In this document: piece after piece, positions 1-8,051 of the stretch | Numbering within the stretch: the stretch's first letter is position 1 | How the letters are laid out: each line of letters starts with the position of its first letter | NCBI GenBank assembly: GCA_016841445.1 | Contig: JAENZD010000002.1 | Coordinates: 558,001-622,000 of the forward strand | Reading direction: 5' to 3' | Source: Anaerolineaceae bacterium | GTDB taxonomy: Bacteria; Chloroflexota; Anaerolineae; Anaerolineales; Anaerolineaceae | Length of the DNA stretch: 64,000 bases | The notes under the pieces: model-generated | What the model saw: the letters and a program-made list of their open reading frames with translations, nothing else | Database searches by the model: none | Told to the model about the DNA's origin: nothing | Program-made: the position numbers and the translations under genes

Positions 1-30
1 AGCACGAAAGAAGCCGCCGGAGTTAAGTAA
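1..30 (+). CDS. possible 3' tail of an upstream gene (partial)
   Basis: Reading frame 1 is open from the first base and ends in TAA at 28-30, giving a nine-residue hydrophilic tail (STKEAAGVK). It may be the end of a gene lying mostly outside the window. The piece is too short to recognise, and an open frame of this length is expected by chance. Confidence 0.2.
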   Translation, partial: STKEAAGVK

Positions 31-310
31 ATTAAATAATTTTACACAAACTAAGGTATAATTGAGCTGGTTTCAATGCCCATTCCCAACATCGCTGCCA
101 AGGCACAAACAATTGAAGTTATTATGAGTCCAGGAATTATTGGGATTTAATTTTCTTCAAAGAGAAGTTTTATTACTGTTAGATCGGTTTTAACATTAAT
201 TTAATATGCATGGACACAAGTTGGGGTTTGTGTTAAAATTAGTAAATTAATATAAGTACTAGCTGTGAGCATGTGGCATTAAAAGAAAATAAATTGCAAC
301 AGGATTATAA
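31..310. other. gene-free leader upstream of the pilus locus
   Basis: AT-rich stretch with no convincing reading frame. A TATAAT hexamer occurs at 57-62 but has no -35 box at normal spacing. The region probably carries the promoter of the pilus operon; I could not place it. A weak ribosome site (AGGA at 301-304) precedes the ATG at 311. Confidence 0.4.
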
Positions 311-1309
311 ATGAGGAAACCCATTTTGAAACGTAAAGGGGAAGATGTGAAAAGGATTGGAAAGATATTATTTTTTGTTATTTGCCTGCTCCTTGCTGTT
401 GGGGTGGGTTCCTCTGTCATTAATCATCAGTCTGTACAAGCCCAAACAGATCATACCTGCTTAGCCCGTGTGGATATTCCATTAGAAGACCTTCATTGGG
501 TTTATGTTCCCGAATCTTCGGATGAGCTTTACACAGAAGAGCAGTTCTTTTTCCTGGCAGGAGAACTCATCTCCAATAATGTTGTGGATGCCAGCATCTG
601 CCCTTCAGGCGGATTGCAAACTAACGGGTATGCCAATGCATGCGGTATGGCACAGGCTTTGCCAACGGTTGTTGCCGTTCAGAATTTGCTCAACGAACCC
701 ATCCTGCAAGCTTATGATGATGTTGGGGTACCGCCAGTTCTGCTAAAAAACTTGATCCGTTTTGAAAGCCAGTTCTGGCCTTCACAAAACGATTTGACCC
801 ATTATGGGTTTGGGCATTTGACCAATATCGGGATTCGCAACGCGATGCAGTGGAACCCTGACCTCTATGATAAAGTTTGCCCAAGTGGGGCTGGTGACTG
901 TGTGACCAATATCAGTGCTGCAGAAACAATCCTTGCTTCCCTTGTTGACACCTGCGAAACCTGTGAATATGGGATTGACCTGGTACAGGCTTTTGAAAGT
1001 GTGGATATTTTAGCAGAAGCGCTGTTAGGATACTGCTTCCAAGCTGAACGCTTGGTTTTCAATGCGACCAGCTGGCATTCCAGCCTGGCGGTTGATTATG
1101 CCACGATCTGGAAGCTAACCCTGATGAATTACAACGTTGGGTCTGTTTGCGTTTACAACGCACTGGAAGCGACGTTTGAACGAACCCAGGGCCCAATGGA
1201 CTGGTCGGATATATCGGCGAGTGTCTCCAGCGGTTTTTGTGAACGCGGCGTCCTCTATGTTAACCAGATCACGGAAGATTACTTCGGTTTCCCGCCATCG
1301 GGACAGTAA
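311..1309 (+). CDS. secreted lytic-transglycosylase-like protein of the pilus locus
   Basis: Predicted exported protein of 332 residues. A basic N-terminus is followed by a hydrophobic segment at about residues 17-34 and a possible signal-peptidase site near VQAQ (42-45). The middle resembles the SLT/lysozyme fold: a helix ending in NLIRFESQFWP places a candidate catalytic Glu at residue 152, followed by a YGFGHLTNIG stretch where SLT enzymes have a Gly-Leu-Met-Gln motif. MNYNVGSV (272-279) resembles the conserved AYNAG motif. Many cysteines suggest disulfides. Transglycosylases open peptidoglycan for envelope machines, which fits the tad genes that follow. GTG at 347 (residue 13) is an alternative start preceded by GGGG. 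The family call rests on short motifs only. Confidence 0.55.
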   Translation: MRKPILKRKGEDVKRIGKILFFVICLLLAVGVGSSVINHQSVQAQTDHTCLARVDIPLEDLHWVYVPESSDELYTEEQFFFLAGELISNNVVDASICPSGGLQTNGYANACGMAQALPTVVAVQNLLNEPILQAYDDVGVPPVLLKNLIRFESQFWPSQNDLTHYGFGHLTNIGIRNAMQWNPDLYDKVCPSGAGDCVTNISAAETILASLVDTCETCEYGIDLVQAFESVDILAEALLGYCFQAERLVFNATSWHSSLAVDYATIWKLTLMNYNVGSVCVYNALEATFERTQGPMDWSDISASVSSGFCERGVLYVNQITEDYFGFPPSGQ

Positions 1310-1565
1310 TTTACGCCTAAGTCGCGATCTTAATTGATGGGGAATTAGAAAGCATTAAGATAAAGCCATTTGTTTTTAATTTAAATTTCACTTTTGAGGA
1401 TTAAAGGTGTATAATTTAAAAGGATAAACGCTAGGCAATGGATAATGCACCCATTCGTTTGTCTATTTTTTTCCATGCAGGGGTGTGACCATCGAAGTTT
1501 TCAACATTGTCTAGATCACATCAAAGAAAAGCGATTCATCTTTTGCAAAGAGAATAGGGGCTTTT
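1310..1565. other. intergenic region upstream of tadE
   Basis: No gene is visible in this 256-nt gap. A TATAAT hexamer at 1410-1415 lacks a recognisable -35 box, so I do not call a promoter. An AGGGG ribosome site sits just upstream of the GTG start at 1566. No short Flp pilin reading frame was found here. Confidence 0.4.
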
Positions 1566-2030
1566 GTGATTATCCAAAAAAATAAAAAACCATCGAAAAA
1601 ATATCACTTAAAAGGTCAATCGATGATTGAAATGGCGTTAATGCTGCCATTTCTTCTGATGCTGGTCATTACGAGCATCGAACTGGCGCGTGTATTTTAC
1701 ACGAAAATTGTCATCACCAATGCGGCACGGGAGGGGGCATATTATTTGTCCACACATCCAACCGATTATAATATGGGGACGGGTGCAGCGCCTGGAACGC
1801 TGCTTGCAATTCAACGTGAAGCCAGCAATTCAGGTATTGGCGATGTTTCGATGTTGGTTACGCCAATAAATTGCTGCAACCTCGGAAATTACAGTGTTGA
1901 GGTCACTGTTACCACCCAGGTGAATGATTTAATCATCGTGGGCCTGCTGGGCAATGCCTATACCGTTTCTGTGACGGAAAATGATGCACTTCCAGTCAGT
2001 GCCACCGTTGAAATGTTGGTACAGCCATGA
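1566..2030 (+). CDS. TadE-like pilus assembly protein
   Basis: 154-residue TadE-family pseudopilin-like protein. After a short basic leader comes the family hallmark KGQSMIEMALMLPFLLML, a G/Q-S-x-x-E motif followed by a single membrane helix (about residues 18-42). It continues into ITNAAREGAYY, also typical of TadE. In Tad systems these minor pilin-like proteins are membrane anchored and needed for Flp pilus biogenesis. The start is GTG, chosen because AGGGG lies about 6 nt upstream and no ATG precedes the hydrophobic segment. It overlaps the next gene by 4 nt, so the two are probably translationally coupled. Confidence 0.85.
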   Translation: MIIQKNKKPSKKYHLKGQSMIEMALMLPFLLMLVITSIELARVFYTKIVITNAAREGAYYLSTHPTDYNMGTGAAPGTLLAIQREASNSGIGDVSMLVTPINCCNLGNYSVEVTVTTQVNDLIIVGLLGNAYTVSVTENDALPVSATVEMLVQP

Positions 2031-2530
2031 TGGAGCAGCGAAAAGTCAGAGCGCAGTCACTGATTGAATTTGCGCTGCTGCTGCCGTTATTATTTATATT
2101 GATCATGGGTTTGTTTGATGTCGGCCGGGCGGTTTTATATTACGCAGTCCTAAATACGGCTGCCAGGGAGGGAACACGTTTTGCGATTGTCCAATCCGGG
2201 TGTGACTATTTTGCGGATCCACTATCATGCTCCGGGGGTGAGTTGGATACATATCCTGTCGATTGCAGGGATGTAACTTCAAATGCAAATATAAATATCT
2301 GCAATGAAATTACTCAAAAATATTTTCGAATCAATGCGTTATATGAAAGCATTATCACGATTGACCACCTTCTGTATCCTTTAGAAGATCCTAATTTACC
2401 GCCTGATAAGGCGGTCAGCATAACTATTCAATATCCATATGAACCAATTACACCTGGCTTGGGTTTGATCAGCAATTTTACCATTAGCGCTAACTCAGAA
2501 ATGCTGTTGACGCCATTGTCCAGACATTAA
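2027..2530 (+). CDS. TadE-like pilus assembly protein, second copy
   Basis: 167-residue TadE-family protein. The N-terminal motif RAQSLIEFALLLPLLFILIM is again a Q-S-L-x-E pseudopilin signature followed by one transmembrane helix (about residues 14-36), then LNTAAREGTRF. It starts inside the stop of the preceding tadE (ATGA overlap), so the pair is cotranscribed and coupled. The downstream domain is about 120 residues, extracellular, with several Cys residues (around 59, 68 and 79) that could form a disulfide. Paired TadE/TadF-like minor pilins are normal in tad loci; this may be the TadF equivalent. Confidence 0.83.
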   Translation: MMEQRKVRAQSLIEFALLLPLLFILIMGLFDVGRAVLYYAVLNTAAREGTRFAIVQSGCDYFADPLSCSGGELDTYPVDCRDVTSNANINICNEITQKYFRINALYESIITIDHLLYPLEDPNLPPDKAVSITIQYPYEPITPGLGLISNFTISANSEMLLTPLSRH

Positions 2531-2542
2531 AAGGGGCTTGAT

Positions 2543-3844
2543 ATGAAAAATAGACTAGCAAAAACAACATTTGAAAAAGGTCAGGCACTAATCCTGGTTG
2601 TCCTGGTCATATTCGCTTTGATAGGCATGGTTGCTCTCATTTTGGATGGGGGAGATATCATGTCCAACCGGCGGACAGCGCAGGCTGCTGCTGATGCAGG
2701 GGCTTTAGCGGGTGCTCAAACCATTTGCATGGGCAACCCCAATCCTGTAGGGATGGCTGAAACATATGCGGTCAGGAACGGTGCCAGCAAGGCGGTCGCG
2801 ACCCAAAATGGAAAAGAGATCACTGTCCTGGCAACGGTGGAAAACGCGTCATTTTTTGCGAAGATCTTTAATGAAGACAACCTAATCGCTAAAGCGGATG
2901 CGACTGCCGCGTGTTTTTATCCATCAATAGCAGAGCGTGTCCTCCCCCTTGCTTTTTATTACGAGGGAGCACCAACGAATTCAGACGATATTTCATGCAC
3001 CGATGATGGGTTGTGTAATCTGGTCAACTGGCATTTTGATGAGTTGATGGAAGAGCTTGATACGACACCCATTGTTGATATTCCTACTGAAAAAGCAAAT
3101 CATCCCCTGGATGATATCTATGTCATTTCTGATTCCATCAAAGTCTGCGAAAAGTCAAATACGGGTGTGGTGGTTTGTTCGGATATGTCCGCACATGCGG
3201 CCGGTGGAGCTAGAACCTTTGTTGATCTAACAGAATTAAAAGCACCCCCAGCTAACCTGTCCAATATTATTGAAGATGGTCTGGATGACCCATTGTTTAT
3301 ACCGGCGTGGGTGAACACCCAGGGTGCTGTAAACGCTGATGTTTATAACGCAAGTAATTATGTGGATATCGATCCAATTGTGGGCTATGAAAGCATGGAA
3401 GCCCGGCTGTTTTTTGTCCCGGTTTTTGATGAATTCTGTTCTGGAGATCCACGTGTTGTAACCGAATGCGTTTATGATGCGACGGATAACTTTGATTACC
3501 TGGTCAATACAAATACTGCTGCTTACCGGTTAGTGGGATTTGCCCCATTCGTTTTAACAGGTGTGACAAAGAACGAGGTCTGTACTTTTGGAGCACCCAA
3601 TATAATTCCGTATGATCCTTTAGATGGCACCTGGATATTAGGAACAGGTACTATTACTTTTGGAAAGAATGCAGAACCTTGTCCTGGATGGGCAAACCTA
3701 AAAGTGCAGTTGGAAAACGCGGGAGAGGAAGCATCAAAGGATGCTATTGAAGGGTATTTTGTGGACGAATTTCCCGCAAATCAATATATCTGGGGCACCG
3801 GAGGGGTCGATGTGGGTGTTTATTTAATTTCTTTATCGGATTGA
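2543..3844 (+). CDS. TadG-like (Tad/von Willebrand-type) pilus protein
   Basis: 433-residue protein with an N-terminal Tad-domain signature: EKGQALILVVLVIFALIGMV forms a single membrane helix (residues 11-33). It is followed by DGGDIMSNRRTAQAAADAGALAGA, written here as two adjoining parts (DGGDIMSNRR, TAQAAADAGALAGA), the classic motif of the putative Flp pilus-assembly TadE/G-like family. The remaining 370 residues are predicted extracytoplasmic with scattered cysteines and no motif I recognise; in particular I see no clear von Willebrand MIDAS. It lies 12 nt after the second tadE with a GGGG ribosome site, so it belongs to the same operon. Confidence 0.8.
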   Translation: MKNRLAKTTFEKGQALILVVLVIFALIGMVALILDGGDIMSNRRTAQAAADAGALAGAQTICMGNPNPVGMAETYAVRNGASKAVATQNGKEITVLATVENASFFAKIFNEDNLIAKADATAACFYPSIAERVLPLAFYYEGAPTNSDDISCTDDGLCNLVNWHFDELMEELDTTPIVDIPTEKANHPLDDIYVISDSIKVCEKSNTGVVVCSDMSAHAAGGARTFVDLTELKAPPANLSNIIEDGLDDPLFIPAWVNTQGAVNADVYNASNYVDIDPIVGYESMEARLFFVPVFDEFCSGDPRVVTECVYDATDNFDYLVNTNTAAYRLVGFAPFVLTGVTKNEVCTFGAPNIIPYDPLDGTWILGTGTITFGKNAEPCPGWANLKVQLENAGEEASKDAIEGYFVDEFPANQYIWGTGGVDVGVYLISLSD

Positions 3845-3913
3845 TCCACGATTTGAGCCACTTTTAATATATAATAGTAGGGGAAATAATCCAATTAATG
3901 ATGGAGGCCTGAT

Positions 3914-4759
3914 TTGTCTAATAAAACGAAAGCTGTACTTGTTATTGTCGCTGGCCTTATTCTTGTAGGCGTGGGTGTTTTTGCGAGCTATTACTTGATC
4001 CAGCGCTACCGAGCGGACCAGATTCCAGAAGTATTGGAAGAAGAAACGGTAACAACAACCGTGGTGGTGTTAACGCGCGATTTATCACTGGGTGATCGCA
4101 TCAACGATACGGATGTCACATTATCCGTTGTACCCGTAGAGATTGCGCCGCGTAATGCGCTTGGGAGCCTTGAGGATGCTGTTGGCAAAATCGTGAAGAC
4201 CGATCTTATCCAGGGAGAAATGGTCCTATCCCATAACCTTGCTGATCCAACAAATAACAATAACGATCTCAGCTTTATTCTTAGTGAAGATCATGTTATG
4301 CTGGCATTTCCGGCAAATGACCTGATGAGCCAGGAGAGCATGGTACAGCGAGGGGATATTGTGGACATCTTCGCAACTTTTTCCGTAGAAGTTGAAACAG
4401 AAGGTGAGACAACCACAACAACTGAGGAAGAAGCAGAGCCTGTCACCAGGACATTCACACTGGATATGATGCAAAAAGTGAGCGTAACTGCCCTGGTCTT
4501 GGAAGTGATTGGGGAGGAGCCTCAACAAAACAATAACTTGCTTGAGGGTGAAACAGCCCAACCCGAACCGGAAACGAGGATCAGAGCTTACTTGTTTGCA
4601 CTGGATCCACAGGACGCATTGATACTTAAGCATCTTAAAGACACCGGTGCAATTTTTGATATGGTTTTACGAGCGCCTACATCCACCGTTGAATTTGAAC
4701 TGACGCCTGTCACTGAGGATTTTATCGTTGAGTTCTATGGTTTGGAAATCTTACCTTAA
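3914..4759 (+). CDS. cpaB: CpaB/RcpC-like Flp pilus assembly protein
   Basis: 281 residues. One N-terminal membrane anchor (about residues 7-31) is followed by a SAF-like domain: TTTVVVLTRDLSLGDRINDT is the strand and Asp/Gly-rich turn typical of CpaB and RcpC, and the next strand carries VGKIVKTDLIQGEMVL. The rest is periplasmic or extracytoplasmic. CpaB proteins are thought to stabilise the pilus channel or bind the cell wall. The start is TTG at 3914, supported by GGAGG at 3903-3907; no nearby ATG fits. It sits 69 nt after tadG and 20 nt before the cpaE-like gene, consistent with one operon. Confidence 0.82.
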   Translation: MSNKTKAVLVIVAGLILVGVGVFASYYLIQRYRADQIPEVLEEETVTTTVVVLTRDLSLGDRINDTDVTLSVVPVEIAPRNALGSLEDAVGKIVKTDLIQGEMVLSHNLADPTNNNNDLSFILSEDHVMLAFPANDLMSQESMVQRGDIVDIFATFSVEVETEGETTTTTEEEAEPVTRTFTLDMMQKVSVTALVLEVIGEEPQQNNNLLEGETAQPEPETRIRAYLFALDPQDALILKHLKDTGAIFDMVLRAPTSTVEFELTPVTEDFIVEFYGLEILP

Positions 4760-4779
4760 AAGCAGAGGAAATATTAAAC

Positions 4780-5964
4780 ATGGCAGAAACCTCACAAATA
4801 ATTAATATTCTAATTGTCTCAGAAAATGAGAGGATGATTGCATTAACGCGTTCAATCCTTTCAAGGGAAGAATCACTTCAGCTGGCTGATGAAATGGTAA
4901 CACTGAGGAATCTCTATTCAACGATCGATAAGACCCGGCCGGATATTATCCTTTTAGATTTTGATTTCAATGACCATCCATTTGACATGCTTGATAATTT
5001 AACTTCTCAATTTCCCTGGTGCGCCGTGGTGGCTATCCTATCGGAAGCAGAGATGGTTAATTTAGAGCGAGTTGTTCTATCTGGTGCAAGGGCTTTTATA
5101 CAGTATCCATACCAAAAGGAAAAACTGGTCATCACCATTAAACGCGTGGTACAGCTTATTGAACGCAATCAAGTCCCAGTTCAACAAGAACCCGAACAAG
5201 AAATGCCGGAAACCCAAAAACACACCTTCACCATTTTTAGCCCCAAGGGCGGTGTTGGCACAACAACTATAGCCACAAACCTCGCGATCAGTTTGCAAAA
5301 CACATTAAAAGAAGAAGTTTTATTGCTGGACGGAAAGCAGCTTTTTGGGCATGTACCGCTGCACCTCAATTTGCTGACAGGGAATTCGCTTACAGATCTC
5401 ATTGCACATGCAGGGATGTTGGACGAGCAGTTAATCCATCAAGTGGCTGTGAAACACAGCTCTGGCATTCGGGTACTACCGAGCCCATCTTCTGTGGCAG
5501 AAGCACAAGGAATACGTCCTGAAAGTCTTTATAAAGTCCTTCAAAACTTACAGCAGGTTTTCCCTGTTATGGTTATTGATGGCGGAAATAACTTAAATGA
5601 TAATACCGTAACCTACATGGATTCGTCCGATAAAGTCATACTGGTGCTTAACCCTGATCTGGCTTCCATGCGGGATATCCGGCAGTTTATCGAAATCTCA
5701 GCAACGCTCTCATATCCAAGGGAAAAATTATTATTTATTCTGAATGCGAGCGGACGTAAAGCAGATATCCGTAAGCAGGAGATTGAAAATACGCTCAATA
5801 TTAAGTTTTTTGGTGAGATTCCCGCCGACGAAGATTTTGCTTTGAGCTGCCTGAATGAGGGAATTCCGATAATGTTAAAGAAGAATCGCCATCCCATCAG
5901 CAGAGCAATTTCCCAGATCGCTAAAAAATTGGTGAAATTAATCAAAGCATCAGAGGAAGAGTAA
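4780..5964 (+). CDS. cpaE: CpaE/TadZ-like ATPase with receiver-like N-terminus
   Basis: 394-residue localisation ATPase of the Tad system. Residues 1-130 resemble a response-regulator receiver fold (strand INILIVSENERM, then IILLDFDF around the phospho-acceptor region near D60/D62). Residues 148-390 form a MinD/ParA-type ATPase with the deviant Walker A SPKGGVGTTT (154-163). CpaE/TadZ proteins of this type characteristically have GTTT where ParA has GKT. TadZ places the pilus machine in the cell. The ribosome site is AGAGGAAA at 4763-4770. It lies between cpaB and tadB; a 65-nt gap follows. Confidence 0.85.
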   Translation: MAETSQIINILIVSENERMIALTRSILSREESLQLADEMVTLRNLYSTIDKTRPDIILLDFDFNDHPFDMLDNLTSQFPWCAVVAILSEAEMVNLERVVLSGARAFIQYPYQKEKLVITIKRVVQLIERNQVPVQQEPEQEMPETQKHTFTIFSPKGGVGTTTIATNLAISLQNTLKEEVLLLDGKQLFGHVPLHLNLLTGNSLTDLIAHAGMLDEQLIHQVAVKHSSGIRVLPSPSSVAEAQGIRPESLYKVLQNLQQVFPVMVIDGGNNLNDNTVTYMDSSDKVILVLNPDLASMRDIRQFIEISATLSYPREKLLFILNASGRKADIRKQEIENTLNIKFFGEIPADEDFALSCLNEGIPIMLKKNRHPISRAISQIAKKLVKLIKASEEE

Positions 5965-6029
5965 CACGTTTATTGCCGATGGAATTCTGTCCGATAATCT
6001 AATTTGTAGAAAAACAGGACATCCCAGAA

Positions 6030-7028
6030 ATGACAATTTTTAATCAAGATTCAACCACGCTAATTCTTTTCTTAGTCATCCTTCTAAGTGCTCTTGGTTT
6101 ACTCTTTGTTGGTATCTGGATTTTCAGGGCACGAAAATCAACCAAGGAACAAGGGCGGGTATCACGGTTTGTCACTTTGGAGTTCGAAGAGGAACAAAAG
6201 GTCGAAACAGAAAAACAACCATTCTGGAAAGGAAGGGATGTCACAAAATTCAGGGATTGGATCAATGATGCGCTCAAATCTCTTTCGTCCGTTAAATTGC
6301 AGAAAAAAATCTCGAGTGCTTACTGGCAGATCACGGATACCGAATTCATCCTGATTCGGTTCGCCATAACGGTTTTATCTTTTGCATTGTTCTGGTACAT
6401 TTTTAACAGCATCCTGGCAGGTATATTTATCGGAGTGATAGCGGTGATGGTACCCTCAATTGTTTTGGATTGGGCTATTGCACAACGCCAGAAAAAATTT
6501 CACAAACAGCTTTTAGATGTTCTGGTCCTCATTAAAGGGGCTGTGCAGGCGGGGTATGGTTTGATGCAAGGTCTGGATTTAGCTATTCAGGAGATCCCGG
6601 AGCCCGCAGCGGTAGAATTTGGTCGTGTACTGAGGGAAGTCCGGCTTGGGTTAACATTAGAACAAGCACTGACAAATTTATCGGATCGAATGGAAAGTGA
6701 TGACCTTCAGATTGTTGTTACTGCTATTATCATCAATGCCCAGGTTGGTGGAAACCTCTCAACGGTTCTTGAGGCTACTATTTCAACCATCCGTGATCGG
6801 ATCCAGCTGCAGGCAGAAATCCTTTCTCTTACGTCCTACTCTCGCTATGTGGGTAATTTTCTTACATTATTGCCATTTATTGCCGGTGTGGTCATATTCA
6901 TAATAATGCCAGATTATTTCGAAACCGTTAAGACATCATTATTAACGCAGATTATTTTCCTGATGGCATTATTAGGTGTGATCATTGGCAATATCTGGAT
7001 CAGGCGCCTTGTCCGGATCAAGGTTTAG
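6030..7028 (+). CDS. tadB: TadB-like inner-membrane platform protein (T2SF domain)
   Basis: 332-residue integral membrane protein. It has an N-terminal helix (about 9-31), a paired hydrophobic segment at about 104-147, a cytoplasmic type II secretion F domain (about 155-270, containing LLDVLVLIKGAVQAGYGLMQ) and two C-terminal helices (about 276-327). The order helix pair, T2SF domain, helix pair is that of TadB. TadB and TadC form the membrane platform on which the CpaF ATPase works. It is followed 27 nt later by tadC, as is usual. Confidence 0.87.
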   Translation: MTIFNQDSTTLILFLVILLSALGLLFVGIWIFRARKSTKEQGRVSRFVTLEFEEEQKVETEKQPFWKGRDVTKFRDWINDALKSLSSVKLQKKISSAYWQITDTEFILIRFAITVLSFALFWYIFNSILAGIFIGVIAVMVPSIVLDWAIAQRQKKFHKQLLDVLVLIKGAVQAGYGLMQGLDLAIQEIPEPAAVEFGRVLREVRLGLTLEQALTNLSDRMESDDLQIVVTAIIINAQVGGNLSTVLEATISTIRDRIQLQAEILSLTSYSRYVGNFLTLLPFIAGVVIFIIMPDYFETVKTSLLTQIIFLMALLGVIIGNIWIRRLVRIKV

Positions 7029-7055
7029 TATCAATATCAAGGAAGGACACGCTAA

Positions 7056-8036
7056 ATGATTAATGTTTTGCTTAACACGAATCCCACCATTTTAATTTTA
7101 GGTGCTTTGGTTGCCGTTCTCGGTCTTGTTTTCGCCATCATTGGCGTCATGAGATATTTTAAGGCGGGGGGAAAGTACGCGGAACGTGTGGACCATTTTG
7201 TGCTTACCGAAGTTCAAACTGCAGTTCCAACTACTGAAGGTCCTAAAATCATTCAGCGGGAATTGGAAGGCTCGCTGTTCAGAAGGACAGTGATAAATTG
7301 GTTTAGAAAAATTCTTAAATTTTTGGGAAGGTTCGCCCCATCTCAGATGGCTGAGTCAATTGAACACAAACTTGTTGTCGCTGATAATCCCGGGAACTTG
7401 CATGCTGCGGAATTTATTGCGCTTCGATTCTTGTTATTTATTGTCGCTCTGGGTTTAGCAGTAATGACCAACAGGGAAGTTGAAAACCTCAATATGACGT
7501 CGTTGATAATGGGGTTGGCGATCACGATTATCGGGTTGGTCTACCCGACAGTCTGGCTCAACGGACGAATGCGTAAACGGCAGGATGAAATCAGGCGCGG
7601 GCTGCCGGATGCATTAGATATGCTTTCAGTATGTGCTAGCGCCGGGTTGGGTTTTGATCAATCCTTGCAAAAAATCAGTGGGTATTGGGATACAGAACTT
7701 GGACGAGAATTCAAGAAAGTCACGCAAGAGATGGAAATGGGAATCTCGAGGGGAGAAGCGCTGAAGAGCATGAGCGATCGACTTGATGTGGACGATCTTT
7801 CTTCGTTCATTGCAATTCTTGTGCAGGCTGAGAGAATTGGCATGAGTTATGCAGACGTACTTCATAGCCAGGCAATACAGATGCGCGTCCAGCGGCAGTA
7901 CCGCGCTCGAGAGATTGTGAACAGGCTGCCAGGGAAAATAATCATTCCTGTGGCATTATTCATCTTTCCGGCTATGATCGCTGTGATTCTTGGACCTGCA
8001 ATCCCAACATTATTAGGAGCTTTTTCCAATTTATAG
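7056..8036 (+). CDS. tadC: TadC-like inner-membrane platform protein (T2SF domain)
   Basis: 326-residue partner of TadB. It has an N-terminal membrane helix (about 14-33), a hydrophobic pair at about 124-170, and a T2SF domain containing LPDALDMLSVCASAGLGFDQ, a motif diagnostic of TadC-type proteins. Hydrophobic helices close the C-terminus (about 293-324). A ribosome site (AAGGA) lies at 7040-7044. It should sit in the inner membrane in complex with TadB and use the CpaF motor. The next gene starts 16 nt after its stop. Confidence 0.87.
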   Translation: MINVLLNTNPTILILGALVAVLGLVFAIIGVMRYFKAGGKYAERVDHFVLTEVQTAVPTTEGPKIIQRELEGSLFRRTVINWFRKILKFLGRFAPSQMAESIEHKLVVADNPGNLHAAEFIALRFLLFIVALGLAVMTNREVENLNMTSLIMGLAITIIGLVYPTVWLNGRMRKRQDEIRRGLPDALDMLSVCASAGLGFDQSLQKISGYWDTELGREFKKVTQEMEMGISRGEALKSMSDRLDVDDLSSFIAILVQAERIGMSYADVLHSQAIQMRVQRQYRAREIVNRLPGKIIIPVALFIFPAMIAVILGPAIPTLLGAFSNL

Positions 8037-8051
8037 CAATTAAAGGTGCTT

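Noticed and set aside
57-62. TATAAT as a promoter of the pilus locus
   Set aside because: No -35 box at 16-18 nt; the closest candidate is only 10 nt away.
1410-1415. TATAAT as a promoter before tadE
   Set aside because: The hexamer at the right distance upstream (TTTCAC) barely matches a -35 box.
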